Translations under genes and position numbers: made by a program
Assembly: GCF_000397205.1 (NCBI RefSeq)
Contig: NC_021237.1
Coordinates: 3,411,001 to 3,475,000, forward strand
Reading direction: 5' to 3'
DNA: 64,000 bases
From: Pseudomonas protegens CHA0
Lineage (GTDB): Bacteria > Pseudomonadota > Gammaproteobacteria > Pseudomonadales > Pseudomonadaceae
Notes under the pieces: generated by a model
What the model was told of the DNA's origin: nothing
The model's database searches: none
The model's input: the letters and a program-made list of their open reading frames with translations, nothing else
Part shown: in pieces, positions 1 to 8,545 of the stretch
How the letters are laid out: each line of letters starts with the position of its first letter
How positions within the stretch are numbered: position 1 is the stretch's first letter

Positions 1-1
1 C

Positions 2-619
2 CGCGTCGAAGGCCGGGCCTTTGGCCTGCTGGCCAACAATCCGGCGGTGCTGGGCGGCGCCATCGACGCCGCGGCCGGGGACAAGGCCGCACGTTTCATG
101 CGCCTGTGCGAAGCCTTCGGCCTGCCGCTGGTGTCCCTGTGCGACACCCCGGGGTTCATGGTAGGGCCGGAATCGGAGCAGCAGGCCACGGTGCGCCATG
201 TGTCACGGATGTTTGTCAGTGCCGCCAGCCTCACGGTGCCGTTCTTCACCCTGGTGCTGCGCAAGGGCTATGGCCTGGGCGCGCAGGCCATGGCGGCGGG
301 CAGTTTTCACAGCCCGTTGTTCACCGTCGCCTGGCCCAGCGCCGAATTCGGCGCCATGGGCCTGGAAGGTGCGGTGCGCCTGGGCTTCTCCAAGGAACTG
401 GCGGCCCAGCCCGACCCGCAGTCGCAACAGGCGCTGTTCGACAAACTGGTGGCCAAGGCCTACGCCCGGGGCAAGGCGCTGAACATGGCCAGCTACCTGG
501 AGATCGACGCGGTGATCGACCCCCTGGAAAGCCGAGCGTGGCTGCTGCGTGGCCTGCAGGCCGCACCGCGCCCGGTGCCCTGGGCCGAGCGCGCCCAGGG
601 TTTTGTCGATACCTGGTAG
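2..619 (+). CDS. Acyl-CoA carboxylase carboxyltransferase (beta) subunit, C-terminal part
   Basis: The reading frame is already open at the left edge, so only the last 205 residues are present. The sequence shows the carboxyl-transferase C-terminal half: a segment LCDTPGFMVG typical of biotin-dependent carboxyltransferases, then a KGYGLGAQAM glycine-rich stretch and a Pro-Ser-Ala-Glu-Phe-Gly-Ala-Met-Gly region that in this family helps bind acyl-CoA and carboxybiotin. The enzyme would move CO2 from carboxybiotin to an acyl-CoA in the cytoplasm. Whether it is a separate beta subunit or the end of a fused carboxylase cannot be told from this fragment. The substrate (acetyl-, propionyl- or geranyl-type) is not assignable. 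The next gene is convergent, so this is the end of its transcript. Confidence 0.85.
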   Translation, partial: RVEGRAFGLLANNPAVLGGAIDAAAGDKAARFMRLCEAFGLPLVSLCDTPGFMVGPESEQQATVRHVSRMFVSAASLTVPFFTLVLRKGYGLGAQAMAAGSFHSPLFTVAWPSAEFGAMGLEGAVRLGFSKELAAQPDPQSQQALFDKLVAKAYARGKALNMASYLEIDAVIDPLESRAWLLRGLQAAPRPVPWAERAQGFVDTW

Positions 620-628
620 CCCTGCCCC

Positions 629-650
629 TCCATCGTAGGAGCGGGCCGCA
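629..650. repeat. Remnant of a REP arm
   Basis: The GTAGGAGCGGGCC-type sequence between the two convergent genes looks like the outer part of the Pseudomonas REP element found several times later in the window. The palindromic core is missing. Minor and degenerate. Confidence 0.35.
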
Positions 651-652
651 GC

Positions 653-1969
653 TCAGGCGTTGGCATCCCAGGCGACAGGGGCTTGTTCGAGGAACTGGCG
701 CAGTTCGGCCAGCAGGGTGCTGCTGGCGTGGCTGCTGGGCCGGCTGGCGACAAACCTCAGGGCCGGCATGATTTCCTGCACGCCGTCGTAGTGCCATTGC
801 CCCGGGGTGCGTTCGGCTTCCTGCAGGGCCCGGGCGAAGATCGCCAGGTCGCGCCGGGGCCGGGCAATGCCGCTGATGCGCTCGACCCAGCTCTCGTAGC
901 GCTGGCGAATCTCCACCCGCCCCTGACGGACCATGGCCAGCACCCCGCAACGGCTGCGGTTGTGCACCGCCACCGGCGACAGGCCGCAATACTCGCCCAA
1001 ACCGTCCCAGCCCTGCTCGGGCAGGACAATCACCGCCAGATCAATGGCCGGGTACTCCTCGATCACCGTGCCCGGATCGGCCAGCAGCGCCTCGCTGCGT
1101 TGCAGCGCGAGCATGGCCGGAGCATACAGGGGCGCATAGCGCCGGGTGTTGTCGAGTACATCGGCCATCTGCGGCAGCAGCGCGGCGAAGCGTGTCAGCA
1201 ATTGCCGGTCGTTGCTGGCCTGTGGGTCGACGCGCACCCGGCCCGCCAGGGCATGCAGGGCAAAGGCGCAGTGCAGGGCCTGGGCCGAAGTGCCCCGGGA
1301 GAAATCACCGAGGCGGGCAATGTCGATCAGCAACTGGCGGTGCCCCAGGGCATGCTCCGGCGTCAGGAAGGCATACACCGAGGCCAGCCCGTCGAGGTCG
1401 AAATGATCGCTGGTGATCACCTGCGCCCGGTCCACCGTCAACCCCTGCTGGAGAAAGCCCAGGGCACTGGTGGTGGAGAGATTGGCCTTGTGCTCGACAG
1501 GCGTCTTGTTCGCCGGCCAATGGGACAGGGTCAACAGGGTCGCCGGGGTATCGATGGAATCCAGGGAGATGTTCTCGCGGTGTGTGCTCTGGCCAAGGGG
1601 CAGGAAGCCATAGCGGCTTTGCCGGCCCAGGCGCAGGGCTGGCAAATCCAGCTCCAGGGGCGGGGCCGGCGTTGCCACCGGCCCTGGGGGCGCCGCCGGC
1701 GCAGGCGCGGTTGCACGGGTCAATTCGCCCTGCCCGCCCAGGCGATAGCCGAGCTGGCAGATATTCTCCCGGCGCAGGTCCCAGGGGTTGCCGTTGCGCA
1801 CCGCGCAGCCGGGCCCGCCGACAACGCTGAGCAAGTCAGTGAAGCGGTTGTCGGCAATGCCGATCACCCTTCCTCCCAACTGCCTGAGCTGCAGGTGGTG
1901 CAAGTGCGGGGCCAGCCCCGGATCGAGGATCAAGGCCGGTTGCGGCGCATCAGTGGCAAGGCTGTTCAT
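653..1969 (-). CDS. DUF6687-like protein with a DHH-like motif
   Basis: A 438-residue soluble protein of unknown function. The start is the ATG at 1969, preceded by TAAGGAAA; an in-frame ATG 36 bases upstream has no such site. From about residue 130 it carries TLSHWPANKTP and then ITSDHFDLDGLASVYAF, which I associate with DUF6687 proteins. The DHFDLDGLAS stretch also resembles the first metal-binding motif of DHH phosphoesterases, but I cannot see the rest of that fold. The first 110 residues look like a separate domain, followed by a Pro/Ala-rich linker. It lies 48 bases behind the MFS exporter on the same strand, so the two are probably co-transcribed. A hydrolase acting on the exporter's substrate is possible but is inference. 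Confidence 0.7.
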   Translation of the reverse strand: MNSLATDAPQPALILDPGLAPHLHHLQLRQLGGRVIGIADNRFTDLLSVVGGPGCAVRNGNPWDLRRENICQLGYRLGGQGELTRATAPAPAAPPGPVATPAPPLELDLPALRLGRQSRYGFLPLGQSTHRENISLDSIDTPATLLTLSHWPANKTPVEHKANLSTTSALGFLQQGLTVDRAQVITSDHFDLDGLASVYAFLTPEHALGHRQLLIDIARLGDFSRGTSAQALHCAFALHALAGRVRVDPQASNDRQLLTRFAALLPQMADVLDNTRRYAPLYAPAMLALQRSEALLADPGTVIEEYPAIDLAVIVLPEQGWDGLGEYCGLSPVAVHNRSRCGVLAMVRQGRVEIRQRYESWVERISGIARPRRDLAIFARALQEAERTPGQWHYDGVQEIMPALRFVASRPSSHASSTLLAELRQFLEQAPVAWDANA

Positions 1970-2017
1970 CGTGGTTTCCTTACAGGTCAATGACGCCAGG
2001 CGCACGCCCGACAGGGT

Positions 2018-3433
2018 TCAGGCTTGGGCCAGGTGCGGTGAACCGTTGCGCCGTACCTGGCGCACCGAGACAAACAGCAGCGCCGACAGCCCGGCGTACA
2101 GGCCGAACAGCCAGGCCGCAGCCTGGGCCGCGCCAGCAGTCCCGCCCGTGGAGGTCAGGCCTGCCAGGTTGACGATCATTCCCGCCAGCGCCGCCCCCAG
2201 GGCAGTGGCCACCAGTTGCACCGTGGTAATCGAGGCGCCGGCCAGTTCCTTCTGATCCTGCGGGGCCTGTTCCAGAACCCGGGACAGCAGGTGCGGCCAG
2301 GCCAGGCCGATACCGACGCCCACCAGCAGCATGGCCAGGCACACCGCCCCCAGGCTCAGGGCCGGGGTGGCGGTGGCAGGCATGAACAGGCAGGCCAGGA
2401 GCAGCCCGGCCACCACCAGGAACGGTCCGATGGCAATCGCCCGGGCCGCGCCCCGCGGGCCAAGGCCTGAGCTGAAGATCGCCCCCAGGGTCCAGCCGGC
2501 GGCCATCAGTGCGGCGATATAACCTGCCAGCAACGGCGTCTGCTGATGCAGCACCTGCAGGAACAGCGGTACGAAGACCTCGCTGGTCATGCCCACCACC
2601 AGCAGGGCCATGGAAATGTACAGCGCCAGCAAGGCACTCCCGGCCTTCAGGCTATTGCGCGGCAACAAGCGCGCGCCGTCGCGGTTCTCCAGAGCGAATA
2701 CCGGCACCAGCAAAACCAGCCCGGCTCCCAGCCCCAGGGCGTTGTACAGCGGCGATGGGGTGATGCTGCCGATGGAAATGGCCAGTACCACGGCGGTCAG
2801 CAACAGCAGTTGCAGGGCGGGAATCGGGCTACGGGGCGCGCTTTCCCGACTCTTGCCCGGCAACAGTGCAACGGCCAGCAGCATGAACAGCAAGGTGCAG
2901 GGCAGCAGCACCCAGAACGCCGCGCGCCAGGCCCCATGTTCGGCGAAAATTCCGCCGACCGCCGGGCCGATCAGGGTCGCTGCGCCCCACATGGCGGAAA
3001 TCAACGCCATCGCCCGGGGCCACAGCGGCTCGTCGAACACCAGGCGGATCATGGCGTAGGGCAAGGCGAACAGCAGGCCGCCCCCCAGCCCCTGGACGCT
3101 GCGCCCGAGGATCAGCCCGCCCATGTCCGCCGCCAGGGCGCACAGGCTGCAACCGAGCATGAACACCAGGCCCGCCAGGCCGTACGCGGCTTTGGGGCCC
3201 AGGAGCGCCAGGGCCCGGGTGGAGAGCACCGAGCCGATGATCGAGGCCACCACGAACAAGGTGGTGTTCCAGGCGTAGTAGTCAAGGCCGCCAATGTCCT
3301 TGACCACCGAAGGCAACAGGGTGGTTACCAGGTAGACGTTGATTGCATGCAGGGCCACGCCACCGGCCAGGGCCGCAGAACGCAGCCCGTTCTTGCCCAG
3401 TAACAGTGCCGACCATCCGCTTGTCGATGCCAT
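2018..3433 (-). CDS. MFS drug/metabolite exporter
   Basis: A 471-residue inner-membrane protein with at least twelve hydrophobic segments, the usual size for this superfamily. The fourth-helix region has the R-x-x-Q-G-x-G-G-G pattern near residue 111, and residues 150-161 carry the exporter motif C (G-x5-G-P-x-x-G-G), which in this superfamily marks proton-driven antiporters. I chose the ATG at 3433 because GGAG lies six bases before it; an ATG at 3445 has no clear ribosome site. It is divergent from the Cys-cluster regulator and upstream of the DUF6687-like gene, so the three look like one resistance or export module. The substrate is unknown. Confidence 0.88.
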   Translation of the reverse strand: MASTSGWSALLLGKNGLRSAALAGGVALHAINVYLVTTLLPSVVKDIGGLDYYAWNTTLFVVASIIGSVLSTRALALLGPKAAYGLAGLVFMLGCSLCALAADMGGLILGRSVQGLGGGLLFALPYAMIRLVFDEPLWPRAMALISAMWGAATLIGPAVGGIFAEHGAWRAAFWVLLPCTLLFMLLAVALLPGKSRESAPRSPIPALQLLLLTAVVLAISIGSITPSPLYNALGLGAGLVLLVPVFALENRDGARLLPRNSLKAGSALLALYISMALLVVGMTSEVFVPLFLQVLHQQTPLLAGYIAALMAAGWTLGAIFSSGLGPRGAARAIAIGPFLVVAGLLLACLFMPATATPALSLGAVCLAMLLVGVGIGLAWPHLLSRVLEQAPQDQKELAGASITTVQLVATALGAALAGMIVNLAGLTSTGGTAGAAQAAAWLFGLYAGLSALLFVSVRQVRRNGSPHLAQA

Positions 3434-3640
3434 GCCGTTCTCCATATGTGTTGTTCGCTGTTGGGCGAATGTAATACACAAGCAGATACTTTGATAATTG
3501 TTTTTTCCAGCCGTTCCGGCAATTCCCCCCAGCAGCAGGCATTGGATCGACAAGCTGCGAGCCCCTGCGCCCGAGCCTGTTATGCTTGCGTGGTTGCCGG
3601 CGTCATGGACGCTCCTGATACCCCACCTGTGCATTGGTTA
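3434..3640. promoter_or_regulatory. Divergent promoter region of the MFS exporter and its regulator
   Basis: Non-coding, with a distinctly AT-richer patch (about 3465-3510, including TTTGATAATTGTTTTTT) compared with both flanking genes. This is where the operator of the SufR-like regulator would be expected. I see no convincing long inverted repeat, so no operator is assigned. Confidence 0.4.
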
Positions 3641-4318
3641 ATGGCCCAGATGTCTTTGATTTCCCCCTCCACCGAGAAGAAAAGCCCCGGGGCTACCGCC
3701 GAGCGGATCCTGTTTCTGCTGAAAACCCGCGGCCCGTTGAAAACCGCCGACCTGGCGCCGCTGCTCAAGGTGTCCCAGGAAGCCGCGCGCCAGCAATTGC
3801 AGAAGCTGGTGGACAGCGAACTGATCGTCGGCCAACTGATGCCGGCCCAGGGCGCCGGGCGGCCCTCACAGAAATGGGTGCTCACCGAGCTGGCCCAGGC
3901 GCGCTTTCCCGACACCCACGCCAACCTGACCCTGCAGTTGATCGATTCGATCCGCGCGGTGTATGGCGCCGACGGCGTGGAGCGCATCGTCAGCGATATG
4001 GAGCGGGCCAACAGCGCCGAGTACCTCAGCGTCTGCGCGCCGTTGCCGACCCTGGAGCAGCGGGTCCGGGCCCTGGCGCAGATCCGTGAAGTGGCCGGCT
4101 ACATGGCCAGTGTCGAAGCCGACGGCGATGCCTGGCTGCTGATCGAGAGCCATTGCCCGATCTGCGTCGCGGCCCAGCAGTGCCAGGGCTTCTGCCGTTC
4201 CGAGTTGCAAGTGTTCCAGGCCGCCATCGGCGAGTTGGGCCAGGTACAGCGCGTGGAACACCTGATTACCGGCGATCGACGCTGCGTCTATCGCATCCGT
4301 GCCACCCCAGTGAGTTGA
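3641..4318 (+). CDS. SufR-like winged-helix regulator with a four-cysteine cluster
   Basis: A 225-residue transcription regulator of the COG2345 type. Residues 20-85 form a DeoR/ArsR-like winged helix (ERILFLLKTRG, then KVSQEAARQQLQKL, then the wing GAGRPSQKW). The C-terminal half has Cys172-Pro-Ile-Cys175, Cys181 and Cys185, the pattern that in SufR-type proteins ligates an iron-sulfur cluster. Here it could sense iron, redox state or a reactive compound. It is divergently transcribed from the MFS exporter and probably controls it. The start is uncertain: ATG at 3641 or 3650, and neither has a strong ribosome site. Its stop overlaps the start of the hydrolase gene. Confidence 0.82.
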   Translation: MAQMSLISPSTEKKSPGATAERILFLLKTRGPLKTADLAPLLKVSQEAARQQLQKLVDSELIVGQLMPAQGAGRPSQKWVLTELAQARFPDTHANLTLQLIDSIRAVYGADGVERIVSDMERANSAEYLSVCAPLPTLEQRVRALAQIREVAGYMASVEADGDAWLLIESHCPICVAAQQCQGFCRSELQVFQAAIGELGQVQRVEHLITGDRRCVYRIRATPVS

Positions 4319-5790
4319 TGCCCGTGCCCCTGCCAGTCCTGTCCCGCCTGCTCAAACAGGGCGCGCTGATCCTCGGCGTCGCCACCCTGACCCTGCTGGC
4401 CTGGCGGGCTTACGACAGCGAGCGCGGCCCGGCGCTGCAGCCCTGGCACCTGAAGGTGCCCCATGAACTGAGCGTGGAGCAGTTGGACCACGCCGACTGG
4501 GGCGCCTGGCTGCAGGCCGAGGACCGGGTATTCACCGAGGTCCGGCAGCAGGTCAGCGAGCGCCTGGACCCCGGGCAGGTACCGCCCTTCAACCGCTACC
4601 GCCAGGACAGCCGGGCCTACCCGCCACGCTTTGCCACGAACTGGAACCGTTCCTACCTGTTGCGCCCGGCGGGTACGCCCCGGGGCGTGGTGGTGCTGCT
4701 GCACGGCCTGACCGATTCGCCCTACAGCCTGCGGCATGTCGCCCAGCGCTACGTCGAGCACGGTTACCTGGCCATCGGCTTGCGCCTGCCCGGCCATGGC
4801 ACGGTGCCGGCGGGGCTGACCGATGCCCAGTGGCAGGACTGGCTGGCCGCCACCCGCCTGGCCCTGCGTACCGCCCGGGCCGAAGTGCCGGCGCCGGCTC
4901 CGCTGCACCTGGTGGGCTACTCCAACGGCGCCGCACTGGTGGTCAAGTACACCCTGGATGCCTTGAGCGACCCGCAGTTGCCCCAGGCCCAGCGCCTGGT
5001 ACTGATTTCCCCGATGATCGGCGTCGCCTCGTCCGCCCGTTTTGCCGGGCTGGCCGCCTTGCCTGCGGTGTTCCCGGCCTTCAGCAAGGCGGCGTGGCTC
5101 AACCTGCGGCCCGAATACAACCCGTTCAAGTACAACTCGTTTCCAGCCAATGCCGCGCGCCAGTCCTGGCTGCTGACCAACACCCTGCAAAAGCAGCTGC
5201 TGGCCCTGGTGGGCGATCCACGGCTGGCCCGGTTGCCACCTATCCTCAGCTTCCAGTCGCTGACCGACGCCACCGTCAGCACCCCGGCCCTGGTCAGTGG
5301 GCTGTACCGGCAACTGCCGGCCAACGGCAGTGAACTGGTGATCTTCGACCTCAACCGCGAGCGTGATTTCGAAGGGCTGCTGGACCCGGCCAGCGTCACC
5401 TCCCTGGCCAGCCTGCTACCGCCCGCGCCACGCAACTACACCACCCGCATCCTCAGCAACGAAGGCACGGGCAGCGCGGCACTGGAAGAAGTGAGCACCC
5501 CCGCCCTGAGCCCGGACAGCAGCCGGCGGCCCCTTGGCCTGGCCTACCCGCCGGGGGTGTTTTCCCTGTCCCATGTGGCATTGCCCTTCCCCGTCGATGA
5601 CGGCCTGTACGGCACCCAGCCCAGCCCCGATGAGGATTTTGGCGTGCACCTGGGCACCATTGCCGCCCGTGGCGAACGGGGTGTGCTGGTGGTGCCCATG
5701 GATGAGCTGATGCGCCTGAGCGCGAACCCGTTCTACCCCTACCTGATCCAGCGCATCGAGGCGCAGATAGATAAAGCAACAGTTCATTGA
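4318..5790 (+). CDS. Membrane-anchored alpha/beta hydrolase
   Basis: A 490-residue protein. Residues 12-29 form one N-terminal hydrophobic helix, followed by a long soluble part, so it is probably anchored to the inner membrane with the catalytic domain in the periplasm. VVLLHGLTDSPYS (residues 125-137) is the oxyanion-hole region and VGYSNGAA (199-206) the nucleophile elbow with Ser202. A late SLSHVALPF segment may supply the catalytic His. The ATG overlaps the preceding stop codon (TGATG), indicating translational coupling to the Cys-cluster regulator. The substrate is not predictable; esterase or lipase-like activity is the family expectation. Confidence 0.85.
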   Translation: MPVPLPVLSRLLKQGALILGVATLTLLAWRAYDSERGPALQPWHLKVPHELSVEQLDHADWGAWLQAEDRVFTEVRQQVSERLDPGQVPPFNRYRQDSRAYPPRFATNWNRSYLLRPAGTPRGVVVLLHGLTDSPYSLRHVAQRYVEHGYLAIGLRLPGHGTVPAGLTDAQWQDWLAATRLALRTARAEVPAPAPLHLVGYSNGAALVVKYTLDALSDPQLPQAQRLVLISPMIGVASSARFAGLAALPAVFPAFSKAAWLNLRPEYNPFKYNSFPANAARQSWLLTNTLQKQLLALVGDPRLARLPPILSFQSLTDATVSTPALVSGLYRQLPANGSELVIFDLNRERDFEGLLDPASVTSLASLLPPAPRNYTTRILSNEGTGSAALEEVSTPALSPDSSRRPLGLAYPPGVFSLSHVALPFPVDDGLYGTQPSPDEDFGVHLGTIAARGERGVLVVPMDELMRLSANPFYPYLIQRIEAQIDKATVH

Positions 5791-5883
5791 TTGATCCCGT
5801 GAATGCCCGAGTGGTAGTTTCGCCGCCCCCTACCCTCCTTGATTTCCGAGGGGGCGCAACTGCCGCCATGGCAGGGAAAGCCC

Positions 5884-6402
5884 ATGATCTACATGCTTCA
5901 ATTTCCGGCCCTGGGCCTGCCAACGCCCAAGCACCGCACCCTGAAAGCCGCCGCTGTGGCCCTGCTGATGCTGGGCGCGGCCGCCAGTGCCCAGGCCGAC
6001 CAGCAACAGGACTTCTGGTACGTACAGACCAGCGTGTACACCAACCACTGGAGCAACGACCCCGACCACAACAACCACCAGGACCTGATCGGCCTGGAGC
6101 GCAACTACGCCGACGGTGAACTGTGGGGCGTGAGCACCTTTCGCAACTCCTTCTCCCAGCGTTCCTACTACGCCTATGTCGGCAAGGCCTGGGAAAATGC
6201 CGACTGGCCGGTTTACGCCAAGCTCAGTGGCGGCCTGATCCAGGGCTACAAGGGCGACTACAAGGACAAGATCCCGCTGAACCACTTTGGCGTGGCGCCG
6301 GTGCTGATCCCGGCCATCGGCACCCATTACGGCCCGGTGGGCGCAGAGCTGGTGGTGCTGGGGGCCGCGGCGGTGATGGTCAACGTCGGCTACCGCCTCT
6401 GA
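5884..6402 (+). CDS. pagP: PagP-like lipid A palmitoyltransferase (outer membrane)
   Basis: A 172-residue secreted protein: a signal peptide to about residue 38 (AASAQA), then a small beta-barrel-like sequence rich in Tyr and Trp. Its layout matches PagP: an N-terminal YTNHW with His55, then FRNSF (86-90) in place of the enterobacterial FLDSH active-site strand, then PVLIPAIGTHYGPVG near the end, similar to PagP's PVLLPLASVGYGPV. Known members move palmitate from phospholipid to lipid A. The divergent Pseudomonas form is known to add it at a different position. The Asp-to-Asn change beside the catalytic Ser is as I recall for the Pseudomonas branch. Start ATG 5884 follows AGGGAAAG. Such proteins are often mislabelled glycerol-3-phosphate transporters. 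Confidence 0.72.
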   Translation: MIYMLQFPALGLPTPKHRTLKAAAVALLMLGAAASAQADQQQDFWYVQTSVYTNHWSNDPDHNNHQDLIGLERNYADGELWGVSTFRNSFSQRSYYAYVGKAWENADWPVYAKLSGGLIQGYKGDYKDKIPLNHFGVAPVLIPAIGTHYGPVGAELVVLGAAAVMVNVGYRL

Positions 6403-6539
6403 GCACCCGGCCCTCGCACAATCGTACAAGACGCCTCTGCACTCCCCTTCCTAGACTCCCCGCTGAATGACCACCGCGCCGCGGTGGCCCGGCGTTGCCA
6501 TCGTTGCCAGTCCCGGCACACTTGGAAAGGGATCTTCCA

Positions 6540-8030
6540 ATGCACGGTTTTCAACCCTGGAACCCGCAGTTCTATATCAACCCGCTGTACCTGCCGGCTT
6601 CCGGCGATGCCCCGCACCAGGTGTTCAACCCGGACACCCGCGAGCCCATCGGGCTCAACCCCAGTTGTACCAAGGACGATGTGCACACCGCGGTGGCGGC
6701 GGCCAACGTTGCCCACACCCTGTGGCGCCTGCTGGATACGGATCAGCGTCAGGCGCTGTTGCTGCAACTGGCGGACAGCATGGCCGCCGACAGCGAACTG
6801 AACCGGCAGATCATCCGGCAGATGACTCGGGAACTGGCGCTTTGCGTGGCCGAAGCCCGGGCCGAGCTGGATCACTGCGCAGCCGTGTTCCGCTATTACG
6901 GGGCACTGGCCGACAGCGATGTCCCGGCCCCGAGCCCGAGCGGTGCAGCGCAGTGCCGGCTACGGTACGAGCCCTATGGCGTCAGCGTGCATATCCTGCC
7001 GTTCACCCTGGGCATTGCCCTGCTGGGGCGCACGTTGGCCGCGGCCCTGGCGGCCGGTAACAGTTGCCTGGTCAAGCCGGCGCAGAACGCCAGCCTGTCC
7101 ACCCTGGCTTTCATGCAGCACTTCGCTGGCCTGCCGGCGGGGCTGGTCTCGTGCATTCCCGGGGACGCCGCCACCGGGCAATGGCTGCTGCAGTCCAGCG
7201 GCACCCATGCCGTAGCCTTCACCGGCAGTGTCGGCGCTGCCAGCGCGGTGGCGGTGACCTGCGCCGAACTGCTCAAGCCCTGTGCGATCGAGAGCACCGG
7301 CCGCGGCGCGATGATCGTTGCCCAGGACGCCGACGTCGCGCTCGCCGCCGCCTACGGAGCTCGCGCCGCCTTCAGCCGCGGTGGCCAGAGTTGCCTGTCG
7401 ATCCAGCATTTTTTCGTCGAGGCGCAGGTCCATGACCAGTTCGTCCGGCACTTCATCGAGCACACCCGCAACCCGGGCCACGACTCCAGCAGCGCTGTGC
7501 GGCCGCTGATCAGCCAGGCCGCACGGCACAAAGTCCGGCGGCTGGTGCGTGACGCCCTGGCCAAGGGCGCCGCACTGCTGGCCGGAGAACAGGCACTCGA
7601 AAACCCGCTGCCCGGCAGCCTGCAACCGCCGGTGATCCTCACCGAGATCGACGACGACATGGTCATCACCCAGGAAGAGTGCCTGGGCCCGGTGGCGGTC
7701 ATCCGACGGGTGAGTGACCTTGGCGCAGCCGCGCAACTGGCCAACGATTGCCCGGCAAGCTTTGAGGTGACCCTGTTCAGTAAAGATCCGGCGCACGCGG
7801 TGCAGCTGGCCCAACGCTTACTGAGCGCCCGGGTGCGGATCAACCCGCCGCCCGTGCCGAACCACCCCGACAGCGAGCACCACTGGACCCTGTCGCAATT
7901 GGCCGGCGACCTGTCTCCCAGGGCCCTGGATGCTTTTCGGCGGCCCAAGCGCCTATTGCTCGGTGCTGCAGCGGCCCCGGCCACGCAGCAGGCGCCGGTG
8001 CAAGCCTTTGCCGCAGGGCTGCCCGAGTGA
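6540..8030 (+). CDS. Aldehyde dehydrogenase family protein, atypical active site
   Basis: A 496-residue protein, full length for the NAD(P)-dependent aldehyde dehydrogenase family. Visible landmarks: the cofactor lysine region LVKPAQNAS (Lys179), FTGSVGAASAV (residues 228-238), the general-base region AIESTGRGAM with Glu251, the nucleophile GGQSCLSIQ with Cys285, and QEECLGPV later on. The usual PWNFP segment that supplies the catalytic asparagine reads LPFTLG here (about residues 153-158), so that Asn is not conserved. Start ATG 6540 follows AAAGGGA. It is a single gene with a 137-base leader. The substrate is unknown and activity could be altered. Confidence 0.85.
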   Translation: MHGFQPWNPQFYINPLYLPASGDAPHQVFNPDTREPIGLNPSCTKDDVHTAVAAANVAHTLWRLLDTDQRQALLLQLADSMAADSELNRQIIRQMTRELALCVAEARAELDHCAAVFRYYGALADSDVPAPSPSGAAQCRLRYEPYGVSVHILPFTLGIALLGRTLAAALAAGNSCLVKPAQNASLSTLAFMQHFAGLPAGLVSCIPGDAATGQWLLQSSGTHAVAFTGSVGAASAVAVTCAELLKPCAIESTGRGAMIVAQDADVALAAAYGARAAFSRGGQSCLSIQHFFVEAQVHDQFVRHFIEHTRNPGHDSSSAVRPLISQAARHKVRRLVRDALAKGAALLAGEQALENPLPGSLQPPVILTEIDDDMVITQEECLGPVAVIRRVSDLGAAAQLANDCPASFEVTLFSKDPAHAVQLAQRLLSARVRINPPPVPNHPDSEHHWTLSQLAGDLSPRALDAFRRPKRLLLGAAAAPATQQAPVQAFAAGLPE

Positions 8031-8074
8031 TGAGCCAGAGGTTGGAAGAGCACGCGGCGACGGTGCTCCTAGGC

Positions 8075-8545
8075 TTATTGTTGGTCTTCGCAGCCCAGGC
8101 CCTCGCGCTGGCTTTTTTCATCCGCCAGGCTCTTGCCGGTGCGGGCCATGACCCGCCGCTGCAAGGCTCGCAGCTCGGCGCCATCAAGGCGCTTGCAGCT
8201 GTTGATTTCCCAGGTATCGCCCGTGTTCAGGCTGACCGAGAACAGGCCCCAGTACTCGGTGGCCCCGGCCTTGGGGTCGTTGTAGCCGAGGCTGAAGTCG
8301 TAGTACCCGGGATGGGGCGGCTTGCCGTTTTCGTCCTGCAGGTCGCCGTCGATGAACACCCCGGGGCGCTGCAACTGATAGTCCTGGTGCTTGAGGGCCA
8401 CCCGCAGGACCTGCTCCGCCTGTTCGCGGGTCAGGCCGCTGTCCTTGATCCGCGCCGGCTGCAGGCTATCGGTGGCGCAGGCCACCAGTGTGGTGCAGGC
8501 CAGGGACAGGCCAAGCACCCAGGAAGGACTCTTGAGTTTCAGCAC
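8075..8545 (-). CDS. tgi2: Tgi2-like type VI immunity lipoprotein
   Basis: A 156-residue lipoprotein with lipobox LVAC at Cys23 and Ala at +2, predicting an outer-membrane anchor facing the periplasm. The start is GTG with GAGGG nine bases upstream, and it overlaps the end of the upstream muramidase-like effector by 7 bases, the typical effector-immunity arrangement. The rest is a small acidic domain (YYDFSLGYNDPKAG, TGDTWEINSCKR) with no enzyme motif that I recognise. The family role is to block the lysozyme-like toxin in the periplasm of the producing cell. The identification rests on gene order and resemblance to the P. protegens Tge2/Tgi2 pair as I recall it. Confidence 0.75.
   Translation of the reverse strand: MLKLKSPSWVLGLSLACTTLVACATDSLQPARIKDSGLTREQAEQVLRVALKHQDYQLQRPGVFIDGDLQDENGKPPHPGYYDFSLGYNDPKAGATEYWGLFSVSLNTGDTWEINSCKRLDGAELRALQRRVMARTGKSLADEKSQREGLGCEDQQ

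Noticed and set aside
683..1993. A 436-codon plus-strand frame opposite the DUF6687-like gene
   Set aside because: The minus-strand reading has a ribosome site and recognisable motifs; the plus-strand reading has neither.
8047..8069. GAGCAC/GTGCTC hairpin between the convergent aldehyde dehydrogenase and immunity genes as a terminator
   Set aside because: Only six paired bases and no T-tract, so not called as a terminator.
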